Source: Psococerastis gibbosa
Lineage: Eukaryota; Arthropoda; Insecta; Psocodea; Psocidae
DNA length: 64,000 bases
NCBI GenBank assembly: GCA_963971405.1
Contig: OZ020487.1
Location: 45,791,039 to 45,855,038 of the forward strand
Reading direction: 5' to 3'
Below the pieces are notes generated by a model. That model was not told the DNA's origin, made no database searches, and saw nothing but the letters and a program-made list of their open reading frames with translations. A program made the position numbers and the translations under genes. This document shows positions 11,491 through 21,555 of this stretch, piece after piece. Every line of letters starts with the position of its first letter. The stretch's first letter is position 1.

Positions 11491-12454
11491 CCGATTCTAT
11501 CTAGTATCAAGCCATTTCATTTCGAGGGGGGGGGGGAAGCCCCCATAAACCCCCACTCGACTACGGCCTTGCGTACTCTGCTGTTACATGTTAACATACA
11601 ATATTGATGTGTTTTGAGTTTAGAGCCCCACCCGCAAGTGACTACTGCACCCATATGAAAATGATTTAAATTGAATTAAACATTGCGAGGAGCAGGCTAG
11701 CTGGTAGAGAACTTCTTCTTCGGAGGTCACAATCTCAACGATTGGTTGGCAGCAACTCCTTGAATATCATTTTCCAGCTCTCTCGGTCCTGCGTCTTACT
11801 CTTCAGCTCTTGGTACGTTCGAGCTCCTGCGTCCTCCTTCAGTTGATCCATGAATTCCTTCTTCGGCCTCTTCTATTGGTTCCTTCCACTGTGCCCTCAG
11901 TGATGGTGTATAACAACTCTCTGCATATCATCCTCCAGCTCTCTCGGTCCTGCACCTTCCTCTTCAGCTCTTAGTATGTTCAAGCTCCCTTGTGCCCGCA
12001 AGGGATATTTTCAAAAACGAAAACCATTAACGAAAACTTCGCAAGGGCCCGTTAGCATGTATAAATAGGCAAGCAAACGGGCAGTCAGATCCTGAAATGG
12101 CGTGCAGTAATTAATTTAAAATCGTAAAATTGGTGTTAATTGTAAAATTAATAGTTCCACATTGTTGAACATTTCCCCTCTTGTTAGTCGGCCGCTATTG
12201 CAAGTGGGGTGCACGGACCTTAATAAAGGGCCAGTCAAACATTTATTGCTTTCAAGATATGAATGTCGCGGAGGAATTATCATAAGTTAATGCAAGTAAC
12301 GTTCGCTTATTGACTGGGAAATAAGTGTCATGCTTCCACTTTTTATGTAGTCTCTATACAGCTGTAATACGTATAAAATTGTTAATTAATAAAATTATAT
12401 TAAATAATATATATAATATATATATAATAAATTGTTATTATTATCATTATTATT
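11491..12454. other. Intergenic with a ~158-bp imperfect duplication
   Basis: The phrase ccagctctctcggtcctgc occurs at about 11773 and again near 11936 with similar flanks (cttcagctcttRgtaYgttc), so a LINE-like antisense segment is duplicated locally. A G run lies at about 11526-11536. AT-rich DNA precedes 12454. Confidence 0.5.
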
Positions 12455-13112
12455 GCTTTCCAATTTATACGTAGTATAAGGAAAGCTTTGTGACGGTCGA
12501 AATTTTCGATTCCGAGATTTCAACGGATTTACACGTTTTAAGGTCCCAGGAACCCAAAAAAGTGGTTTTTACGAAATGTCTGTCTGTCTGTAGGTTCACA
12601 AAAATCATGTCTCGGAATAATTTTTTTTTATATTTGGGGCTAACTTAATTTCGGGGGGGGGGGGTTATTCTAAAAAAAAATTCAAAAAAACGTCTAAAAA
12701 AATTATTTCTCAAAAACGGCTCCAACGATTTCTTTTACATTCACATATATTGTAGTCGTTATTAATGTTAACGAAATGCGGGGGGTCGCTTGCCCCTTGA
12801 TAGTTTGCTTCTGGGGTAAAAAAAAAAAAAAATAACTAAATTTTAATGAAATATTAATAAAAAATAATTTTTCAGCGAAACCTTTCTATCGATGATTTCT
12901 ACCTTCAGGCACGTTTTAGGTGTTAAATTGAGTAACGAAACCGGACAGGTTTCTTTCCCAAAAAACTATTTGGTTTTGTGCAAAAAAAATTGTTTTGAAA
13001 AAATAATAGAAAATTCACGCTCAAATGCATGCCCTGCCATTATTACTGTGTGGTAATGTCTTGGGCTGACCTATCTAGAATTTACCTCACCTCCAGTGAC
13101 GTCAGGTGGACA
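12455..13112 (+). repeat. GCTTTCC-ended family, copy lacking its far end
   Basis: It starts at GCTTTCCAATTTATACG and continues through ttcgattccgagatttcaacgg, a (TGTC)n stretch, a G run and gggggtcgcttgccccttg. It reaches agtgacgtcaggtggacaacc, then stops before the far inverted end. The order of blocks matches the fuller copies at 42601-43422 and 47355-48167 read on the minus strand. Confidence 0.85.
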
Positions 13113-14754
13113 ACCAACTTGTGTCGAGTTATGACACGTCTCCGACCGCAAGGTGTGTAGATACTCGCACAAGCCTACAAGCACGCTACCACCTTGCCAC
13201 CGAAGGCTCTGACCCATTTGAAATCATTGCGCCGCTGTCTTCTGCATAGTAGATGTCATACAATCGTACAATACGGTCTGTGAAGTCCAGTTCATGGTCT
13301 ATGAATGAGCATGAGAAGCCCCATTGAAACCATTTCTAGGTACGCCACTGCGTCATATGACTCTCTATATTCTTGTCATATAACCGTACTGTACAATGTA
13401 GTACAAGTAATTACGTTGACAAGAGGTTCGACCATGGCCAGCCAATGAAATGATCATGTGTACTGTATATTCGTGGGAATTCGATAGCGTGAGAAGTTCC
13501 ATATCAGTTGGTTGTCAGGTTGTTCTCTAGTACACGTGGGCTCCACGTGGGTACTACGCTGCGTAGTATTTTGACCTTGGCTTCTCATTCATGAATACGA
13601 CCCGGAATTAATATCTTGCTAGCGTTACTGAGTAATGTAAGGAGAAGCGGATACTTTCTTTGACTGTCGGCGGTGGGAAAACGAGAGGATGGCATGTGAA
13701 GCCAAGATCTCTAAATGCGAACATAGATGACACAGCTGTAGCAGCTATAGTGGCAGAAAAAGACACGACTATCCTGAAGTAACACCGAGTGGTTCCAGGA
13801 TAGTTCGTAAAGGGAGAAAAAAGGAACTCAGTGGGAGGTTTAGAGCTTAACATAGTGGCAGCGTAGACTGGGAAACGTGGGCTTCACTCTTTAGTATTTT
13901 GACCTAGGCATCTCATTCCTGACTGCAGTTCGAAATTAATACCTTACTGGCGTTGGTTGTAAGTTGGGCGCTGGGCGTAAGGTCTCGGTAGAAGGTTCGG
14001 AAAGGCACCTGCAAAAACCCATATTTACACTCACTTAACTCTTTTTTCTTTCTTCTCCAATAACCCCGAGCATTTTGACAATTTTCCAAATAAAATTTAA
14101 TACTTAATTATTTATTTTGTAAGATTTAGGAGGCAGCCCCCCTCCCCTTCTCTCTCTCTCTCCTGCCCATAGCTGGGTAGGTCCATGCGAACGTTGTCCG
14201 TTATTTCAATCCCTCTAACTATTTCATTTTTAATTTCTCTTTAATTAATTTTATTTTTTATTATGCTTAATTTTCGGCGTCTTTTTGAGCGTCCCCTTGA
14301 TTGTCCCCTCCCTTCTTCATATTATCATCACGAGGCCAAAATGTGTCGCAATTCTTTGCACGTGTTGTTATGACGCGTAGTTTACATTCAGACCTTGGCT
14401 TCAAATCATTGTGTGATCTTGTCCCACTGCCCGACCACGTGTCGCAAGGCTATTTATTTAATTGTACTATTTTTTGTGTGGAATTCGGCACTGTGGTTGG
14501 TTAGTGCACCGGTTTTTATTGGGCCGTAATTTGGAGGTTAAAGGTGCGGAGGCTCGTGCTCATAAATTTTACTAAGCTGTTGACTCTTCCTGCAAAAGAT
14601 TCGGAGCCAGAGATCTGTCTGTATGTGTTGTGTGTTCCTTTTCGTGCTTTCTCGTTTTGCGCTGACTCTCAAGGCTTAGGTTTTGGAGCGGAAAAGAGAA
14701 GGGAAGTTGTCAGCTATTTTATTTTTAAAAAAAATGCTTTATTTTCTCTTCTAG
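13113..14754. other. Intergenic; partial ~328-bp duplication
   Basis: The tagtattttgaccttggc and ctcattc stretch near 13564 recurs, diverged, near 13892, each time followed by a ttaatatcttgctagcgtt-like sequence. A short CT run lies at about 14146-14162. No gene is supported. Confidence 0.45.
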
Positions 14755-14970
14755 TGATCATCATATCATCTATCTTATTGGCGATCATCAGGGCAATTTG
14801 GCCCTAGCTGCTCTAAAAAGGGAAGTCGTGCTCTTGCCAAACCACTGCCTCAGGTGTTCCACCAGGATGTTCTTCTTCTGCTGGAAGCCCTCGGTCCTTC
14901 TTTCTTCCCTTGTATTATAACATTCAAAAGGCAATATTTTGCGTTCCTCATCGCGTGGCTGAGGTTTGTT
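14755..14970 (-). pseudogene. Retroposon relic (same family as 29752 and the hAT target site)
   Basis: It shares gctcttgccaaaccac, cctcaggtgttccacca, ttcttcttctgctgg and gcgttcctc, in order, with 29752-29895 and with the sequence interrupted by the hAT element (38440-38562 plus 42391 onward). Read on the minus strand it is a run of LINE-like or SINE-like coding remnants containing LRxWFGKS. No intact frame. Confidence 0.5.
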
Positions 14971-15489
14971 AGTTTCCTAGATAGGGTCAGCCACACGGCA
15001 GATTCTCGCGGTTTTGGGCATCATGCGGTTGGTCCTGCTGTTGTGACGTCTTGTTGGACTTTTTATTCTGCTGTTGGTTTGGGATGTCCTCTTCTTAATT
15101 CCCTCGACTCGAAGCTGCTTCATTCCCTGAATCAAGTCATAACTGATATGGCTGCGTTCTTCCGGCGTGGCATGCCAGTCGAGCTTCCTCGACTATACTA
15201 GCTGAGCTCATTTTTGTTCTTGTTTCCCCGTTCTGGCGTCTGTCGGCTGGGGTGAAGTCCACGGACCGTCGCAACATCCGCATCTCTTGAGCACATAAAG
15301 ACTACTATAAACAATTGCGCAACATTCCATTTAGCTAGCTAAAAGAAAGCCCATGTTATCAATGAGGGGGTTCTAACCAGAAAGAGTGAAAGAAAAACTC
15401 TGGTTGCATCATATGTACAAGAAAAGCCCGCTAGATCGGACATTTGCTACGACACGGGAACTTCGTAAGCTGCATCATAAAAGGCGTCA
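14971..15489. other. Intergenic, nothing recognised
   Basis: The plus-strand frame running to 15201 has no recognisable domain. It continues from the relic before it and is probably part of it. Confidence 0.4.
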
Positions 15490-15640
15490 ACCGCGCCCTG
15501 GGCGTCCGAGATAAGAATTTCTGCAACAAGTGATGTAGGGGGCAGTACGGACGTGGAGCAGAAGAGGGAGTGTTAGGATCGAGGGCCGGGAGTGGAGGCA
15601 TCGATGCCATATATTGCTGCCAACCAGCCAGCCGGCTGTA
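15490..15640 (+). pseudogene. LINE ORF2 C-terminal relic
   Basis: It is collinear with 37195-37390: gcgtcaaccgcgcc, aggatcgaggg, gtggaggcatcgatgccatat, ttgctgccaaccagcca and cggctgtaacttgaa follow one another in both. In the better copy the frame reads ACQDRGEWRHR, a C-terminal ORF2 pattern. Broken by indels. Confidence 0.6.
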
Positions 15641-15681
15641 ACTTGAAGGGGAAGAAAAGATAGACCGATATTGGTTACGTA

Positions 15682-15808
15682 TAGAGTTCTATATAGGGGA
15701 GATGAGACATTCACTTCCCTCTATAAATATATTTTTTAAATATTAAGGATCTAAAAAATAATTTTCCCAGGGTCGAATGTCCCATCCCTCCCATATAGGA
15801 CTCCATAG
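15682..15808. mobile_element. Short MITE with TAGAGTTCTATATAG ends
   Basis: The left end tagagttctatataggggagatgag is mirrored by ctccatagtt preceded by cccatatagga. The flanks GTTACGTA (15674-15681) and GTTACGTG (from about 15808) look like an 8-bp target duplication with one mismatch, the size made by hAT transposases. Relatives lie at 29045-29470 and 55230-55425. Confidence 0.65.
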
Positions 15809-16492
15809 TTACGTGAGTTTGGAATTACATATAAAGTTTGAACTTGAAGGTCGGTGAATCGCGCGTCCGAGACCTTTCAGTTAATTACGGGGGCCGCCTC
15901 GTAAATTTGTTCCGGCGAGTTTACTGTTTACCCTCGACGCTTTTACGAGATTTAACGCAGGGGGCGCCTGCTACATTGCAAATTTGTTGCAATTTTCAAG
16001 ACTCGGTCAGTCTAAACAACGCCTACGAGTTGCTGCGGATTCTTGGCCATTTTGTGCCCTGCACTTTATTGCTTGTCAGCTGTGTCAGCGGTCCCACCAA
16101 CGCTTGAAAAGTATCGGTAAGGAATACTGGATGGCACTGGTCAATCTATAGCTGTGTCGTGTCGTGTTTTTTCTCTGAGGCTTTCATACGATGATGGGAT
16201 TCGCCTTTGGGGTATCACCAACGATTACTGGTAAAGTTCAGAAAGTTGAAACTGAAGGAAATAGCCGTGTGTAAGAATTCAAAAAAGACATGGCGTCCTC
16301 CTTTGAATTCCCCTATTCACAACGATAGCAACACTAGTAGACTTCTAGGATTGTTTATCTGAGGCTTAGGGGCAACAGTAGATATCGACTGCAAATGCTA
16401 AAAAAAAATTTTTGGAAGTACTCAGTTAATATTTCTACAGCTTGCTGCTAATGGTTAAGAAACGTAAACTTACATATTTTGGCAAGAGCACA
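15809..16492. other. Intergenic left flank of the Gypsy element
   Basis: No recognised repeat. The plus-strand open frame at 15838-16107 has no known domain. The sequence up to 16492 does not contain the last ~80 bp expected of the neighbouring LTR. Confidence 0.5.
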
Positions 16493-17245
16493 AAGAATTA
16501 ATTAACAGAAATTATATTCTTGATAGAATTATGAAACCCTAAGATATAGAAAAATAGAGCACCTGTAGTAGCGTGGCCAATAAGCGTCTCCAATAAATAA
16601 AAAGTAAGCGATCACCTCATGGCTCAATCCTAAATCGTCACATTGTCTGGGCTGAGGAGGGAGCGGAGTCCGAACACCCCCTTCCGGGTGGGGTTTAGCC
16701 CATCATCGTCGAAATCAAATCCATGCCACCACAACTCCTGCCAGCCATCATCCTTATGACTTCTTCCTTCTTTAAAATCTCATTTCTTTTTTTTCTTTTT
16801 TTAAAATCCAAATCGGGTTATAAGAAATTCTCGGCCATCCTTTCTCGTAACATTTTCTAACAAGCCACCGCAAATTCAACCGGCCGCCAACCTCTCGTCA
16901 AAAACTTTTTTAAAGTAATAATAATAATAATAAAAGTATTTTTATTAATAAATAGAAATAAATAATAATAGATACTTTATGATTTTGTGATTTTAAAAGA
17001 TCTGGCGATAATTAAATTGTGAATAATAATAAAAGATAGAAAAAATTAATTTATTTTAAACCGATGATGTTTATTTGGAGGTTGGTTAATTGAACAAAAC
17101 AAATATGGCGGATTTACAAATAAATAAATAAATTGAAAAAATTTAATAAATAATAATAAGAAGATATGTAATCGTAATATTAAGATTTAGTATATCCAGT
17201 AAACTGGATACACATATAAAAAGGTAGGGTTGCACGCTACAACAA
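16493..17245 (-). repeat. Gypsy 3' LTR, truncated
   Basis: On the minus strand it starts TGTTGTAGCG at 17245, right after the polypurine tract, and matches the 5' LTR down to 16493 (common sequence ttaattaattctt). There it stops, about 80 bp short of the CAACA end seen at 23701. It contains the palindrome ATCCAGTAAACTGGAT near its start, a TATA-like TTTTTATATG and AT-rich DNA with AATAAA-type words. Confidence 0.9.
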
Positions 17246-18165
17246 GGGTCTTCCCCCCCCCCATTTTTTTTCAAACCTACACTCGTTAGGAAAGCAAACG
17301 AGAGAAAAGCCCCCATCGCCCCCAAGAAGTCAACACCACACGAACCAAAGATCCCCAGAAAAACAGAGAAGAAAAGAACGGAACAACGGGAAGGGATCTA
17401 CACTAGCCTGAGCCAGTACGAGACCTTTGAGCGGTTAAAACCTAAAGAACATCTTAACCGATCCACTGACGGGTAACCTCGCTACAGAAGAGGGAAAAAC
17501 CAATCATACACCATTCGTATCCCATTCATACAACATCCATCCACGGATTGGGCGCCATCTGTAGGAGCAGAGAGAAAGAAGAACAGCTGAGGAGATATGG
17601 TATGGGACTTCGCGGTCCCAAAAAGACCGGACTATCCCATCGTAACAGAGTACAGAAGGGAGTTCCAGAACGTAAAACGTCGATACTAAGCATCTCGCGA
17701 TAGCATTAGGATCGCCCTCAAAAGGTCATAGCGGACCACCCTCCGTAAAAAAATTACACATTGGGGAGTTCACACACACTCATAAATCAAACACTCGAAA
17801 ACAAACTCCCACCCAATTATTGATCAATCCACTAACTATACCAAAAACCAAACTCAGAACAGAAGGTATCCAAACATGGTCTTTTCAACCTCATTCTCCA
17901 ATGCAAATCGACATGGAAGGATAGAAAGCTCACCCCCCATTAACGATTCACGAATCATTTTCCAAAATTTAATACGTCCAGGAGTACTCAAAACTCAAAC
18001 AACCAGGACATTCCTATTCAACGTCGTACTAAACTCACTAACTATTAATCACCTCCGGGACGACAACTAAAACAAGCAAAAAAATATGTAGGGTACACCC
18101 CCTCTTTCTTTCATATACTATTTTAAGTACACAACAATACACAGTCGAACCCACGATATTATAGT
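17246..18165 (-). other. Gypsy 3' non-coding part with polypurine tract
   Basis: About 920 bp separate the pol stop from the 3' LTR. No minus-strand ORF of note (no env). Next to the LTR the minus strand reads AAAAAAAATGGGGGGGGGAA then GACCCT, the polypurine tract that primes plus-strand DNA synthesis. Confidence 0.75.
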
Positions 18166-21100
18166 CTAGGTCAACACAGATTTCAAGTGAGACACATGCC
18201 AACGTCCAGCCAAAGTACCATTCATGCGTTGCAGTTCATACTGCGTTGGCGAAAGCACTGTTTTTATAATGAATGGTCCCTCCCATCGTGGATAAAATTT
18301 GGCTGTTTTCTTATCAATAGCACTAGATTGGTGAAAATCTTCCTTAAACACTAGTTCTCCCGGTTGATAGGTCACATCTTTCCTTCGCAAATTATAACGT
18401 GCCGCCTGTCGTTGTTTAGCCCTCCTTACGGTGGATCGTACCCGTTGATAGAGAGCGTCAAGATTAGTGGTCAAAGTGCCATTATAGGTGACAGGATCAA
18501 ATGGCATTAAATCAGAATTATCAGTAGTTGCAGCCAACTCATAAAAGGAGCGCAGTTCTCTGCCATAGACTAGCTTGGATGGAGAAAAACCCGTTGCTTC
18601 ACTTACCGACGTTCTAAGAGCAAACAGAACAAATGGTAAATGTAAATGCCAAAGCTGGTGATTATCCTTAGCGTAAATAGCCAGCGCGGTCTTGATTGTC
18701 TGATTATATCTTTCAGTTGGGTTACTTTGTGGATAATAACGCGGACAGAAATGTATTTTGATATGGTGGTCTTCACAGAATTGTTTAAATCGCCTACTAG
18801 TAAATTGTGATCCATTATCCACCAGTATGATCTCCGGTACTCCATGATGCATGATAACATGATTGAACAGGGCGTCTTCGACAGTCTTCGAAGTCGCAGA
18901 TTTCAATGGGACTCCTATACTCCACTTTGTGCACGAGTCAATGAAGACACAGATATAACGATGGCCACCGCGACTGCGGGGTAATGGTCCCACTAAGTCG
19001 CAAGTCAGAAGTCGAAATGGTTTGAGTGATGGCGGGTGCACCTGCATGTGCCCATGAGGCGTGGTATTGCGTGGTTTATGGCGTTGACAATCCAGACATC
19101 GGCGAACGGCGAGGCGCACATCTCGGGCCATTCTTGGCCAGTAATGGTTCTCAGCGATGCGACGGAGAGTGCGATTGATTCCGAGATGGCCAGACGGTAA
19201 TGACGAGTGATGCTGCTTAATCAGCTCCTCTCGAAACTCGGATGGTACAAGTAACTTAAGATCATCGGTTTTGGTAAGTCGATCTCGAACGGATTTGAAA
19301 ATGGATGTGGGAGTAAGATGAAACTGCGGGAAATGAGTAGGATTCTGTTCTATCTTCTTACGTAAGGCGAGGTACCATGGATCCGTAATGGTACTAAAGT
19401 CGGGTAAAGGCGCAGTAATTCCCGTCAAGGCGGAAATGACGGTGGAAGGCTGCATTCGTGACAAGCAGTCAGGAACAACATGAGTGGAACCCTTCTTATG
19501 GAGGATCTCCATGTCGAACTGGTTTAGAGTAACTAACCAACGGGCCAGACGTCCGCTCGGGTTAGGAATGTTTCGGATCCATTTCAAAGCCAGGTGATCC
19601 GTCACACAGGTGAATCGCGTTCCCCAGATGTAGAAAGACCAGGTAGTGACCGCATGTAGTACCGCCAACAACTCCTTTTCTGTCGTACTGTAATTACGCT
19701 GGCTACTGGATAACGTTTTCGATGTATATGCGACGGCGTAGGGCACTCCGTCTTCTTCTTGGATCAGCACAGCTCCAACTGCAATGTCCGAAGAATCACA
19801 GTGAATCTGAAATGGTTTAGAGAAGTCAGGACAGCGCAAGACAGGATAAGACGTAAGGCAATCCTTCAACTTCTGAAAGGCAGATTCCCGTTGCTCAGTC
19901 CATTCAAAACGGGTATCTTTATGTAGCAGCTGGTTCAACGGGGCGGCAGTCTCGGAAAAACTCGGAATGAAACGCCTAAACCATCCCACCATTCCTAGGT
20001 AGGCGCGGACGGCCTTTACAGACGTTGGTCTTGGATAATTTCTGATCGCGACGACCTTGTCTTCGGAGACTTGTAGTATGCCTCCTCCCACACGATATCC
20101 GAGGTAGATGAGCTCAGATCGGACGAACGTGGACTTTGTCCAATTTACCTTTAAGTTGGCTTGACGGAGGAGTCGGAAAACTATTTCTAAATGTTTCTTA
20201 TGTAGTTCCGCGGTACGGGAAAATATTAAAACATCATCTAGGTATACGATTGTAAACTCTTGAGCTTCGCGAAGTACTCGCTGCATCAGACTCTGGAATG
20301 TCGCGGGCATCGTACTAAGCCCGAAAGGTGCATAGGCATGTTCAAAAAGACCCATATTGGGTACTATAAAAGCTGTTAAAGGTCTGGTGTCATCCGCTAC
20401 GCGGATTTGATGATAGCCCGACAGGAGGTCAAGCGAAGATACAAAATACGCATCTTTCAGACGGTCCAGAGACTCATGAATCCGGGGTAAAGGAAAAGCA
20501 TTGGATTTACACAAGGCGTTTACACGTTTGTAGTCGACGCAGACTCTTATCTCGCCGTTTTTCTTGCGGACCGGAACTACAGGCGACGCCCATTCAGACT
20601 CTGACGGAACAATGACGCCGTCTGCTAGTAATTTCTTAATCTGCTGATGCACAATCTCCAGGACCGGTGGTGACATCGGGTAGTAGCGCTGTTTGACCGG
20701 CACCGTATTCAACTCCTTCAGGTACATTCGATGCTCTACGAGGTCACACTTGCCACTCGAAGTGAGGAACTGCTGTTTCCATTTGCAAAGTAAGTCATTG
20801 AAGTCGGCTCTGTCAACGGGTGTTAAGTCCTGGTGGCAGAATTCCTCCATTTCATTAATATTTGGGTCTTCAATGGTCACATCCTTGACGTCCACCTCAT
20901 CCACACAGTGTAGAGAAAAAGCGTCAGCACGAATGATAGTAGGGGCTGCACCATCTTGAAGAGTTACTCGATGTTGTCCGAAGTCAATGACGGTTCGGAG
21001 GGCTTGCAGTGTGTTCATCCCCACAATTAGAGGATGAGAGAGACGCTTCACAAGGTAACAATCTCCTGCCCAATTTGCGGGTCCCGCGTCCGTTTCTACA

Positions 21101-21555
21101 ATGAGGTTGATCTTGACACACCCGACTACTTCGGCTTCTTCCCCATTGGCAACAGTCGCGCTTGCCGACACCGCGCGGATGTGATGTCCCCTTTTTTGTA
21201 ATTCATGCCAATACTCACTTAAGATGACAGAGTGAGTCGATCCGGGGTCAATAAGTCCAATAACTGGAATCCCACCCATGTCTACTTTAATGTAGTACCG
21301 TTTCTGGGGGTCCGGCGCGTTCGCACAAGAAGACAAATCAATCTGCACCGATGGCTGATTGTTCACTGTTGTTGGTGAGGTTGTTCGGTTGCGGGGGTCG
21401 TGGTCACCTGCCTCGCCACGCCCCCTTGGCTGTTTAACTTCGGTGGCCGGCATGTACAAAGGCTGGATAGGACTCCCGTCTTGCCACAGTGATAACAAAA
21501 TGGACGAGAAGTGGTTTGGCAGTCTCGTTCCCGATGTCCAAACAGGCGGCAACCC
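18166..21555 (-). CDS. pol: Gypsy Pol polyprotein (protease, RT, RNase H, integrase)
   Basis: The frame opens after a TAG just upstream of 21555 and has no early ATG. It overlaps the end of gag by about 190 nt in the -1 frame, so it is probably made as Gag-Pol by ribosomal frameshifting. Positions are counted from 21552. Protease: IDPGSTHSVI at 101-110, with Pro in place of the usual Ser/Thr of D-S/T-G. Reverse transcriptase: SSLDLLSGYHQI with D375, and YLDD at 437-440. RNase H: D586, E625, D652 and D695. Integrase: zinc-binding H781/H789 with C819 and C822, then D852, D912 and E947, the last two exactly 35 residues apart. A GPF-type tail ends in WHVSHLKSVL. No stop or frameshift breaks it, and the length is normal for this superfamily. 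Confidence 0.95.
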   Translation of the reverse strand, partial: GLPPVWTSGTRLPNHFSSILLSLWQDGSPIQPLYMPATEVKQPRGRGEAGDHDPRNRTTSPTTVNNQPSVQIDLSSCANAPDPQKRYYIKVDMGGIPVIGLIDPGSTHSVILSEYWHELQKRGHHIRAVSASATVANGEEAEVVGCVKINLIVETDAGPANWAGDCYLVKRLSHPLIVGMNTLQALRTVIDFGQHRVTLQDGAAPTIIRADAFSLHCVDEVDVKDVTIEDPNINEMEEFCHQDLTPVDRADFNDLLCKWKQQFLTSSGKCDLVEHRMYLKELNTVPVKQRYYPMSPPVLEIVHQQIKKLLADGVIVPSESEWASPVVPVRKKNGEIRVCVDYKRVNALCKSNAFPLPRIHESLDRLKDAYFVSSLDLLSGYHQIRVADDTRPLTAFIVPNMGLFEHAYAPFGLSTMPATFQSLMQRVLREAQEFTIVYLDDVLIFSRTAELHKKHLEIVFRLLRQANLKVNWTKSTFVRSELIYLGYRVGGGILQVSEDKVVAIRNYPRPTSVKAVRAYLGMVGWFRRFIPSFSETAAPLNQLLHKDTRFEWTEQRESAFQKLKDCLTSYPVLRCPDFSKPFQIHCDSSDIAVGAVLIQEEDGVPYAVAYTSKTLSSSQRNYSTTEKELLAVLHAVTTWSFYIWGTRFTCVTDHLALKWIRNIPNPSGRLARWLVTLNQFDMEILHKKGSTHVVPDCLSRMQPSTVISALTGITAPLPDFSTITDPWYLALRKKIEQNPTHFPQFHLTPTSIFKSVRDRLTKTDDLKLLVPSEFREELIKQHHSSLPSGHLGINRTLRRIAENHYWPRMARDVRLAVRRCLDCQRHKPRNTTPHGHMQVHPPSLKPFRLLTCDLVGPLPRSRGGHRYICVFIDSCTKWSIGVPLKSATSKTVEDALFNHVIMHHGVPEIILVDNGSQFTSRRFKQFCEDHHIKIHFCPRYYPQSNPTERYNQTIKTALAIYAKDNHQLWHLHLPFVLFALRTSVSEATGFSPSKLVYGRELRSFYELAATTDNSDLMPFDPVTYNGTLTTNLDALYQRVRSTVRRAKQRQAARYNLRRKDVTYQPGELVFKEDFHQSSAIDKKTAKFYPRWEGPFIIKTVLSPTQYELQRMNGTLAGRWHVSHLKSVLT

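Noticed and set aside
13608-13853. 81-residue minus-strand frame
   Set aside because: Lies between the two parts of an imperfect duplication; no domain and no splice context.
18603-18860. Minus-strand frame inside pol
   Set aside because: Shadow of the integrase region in another frame.
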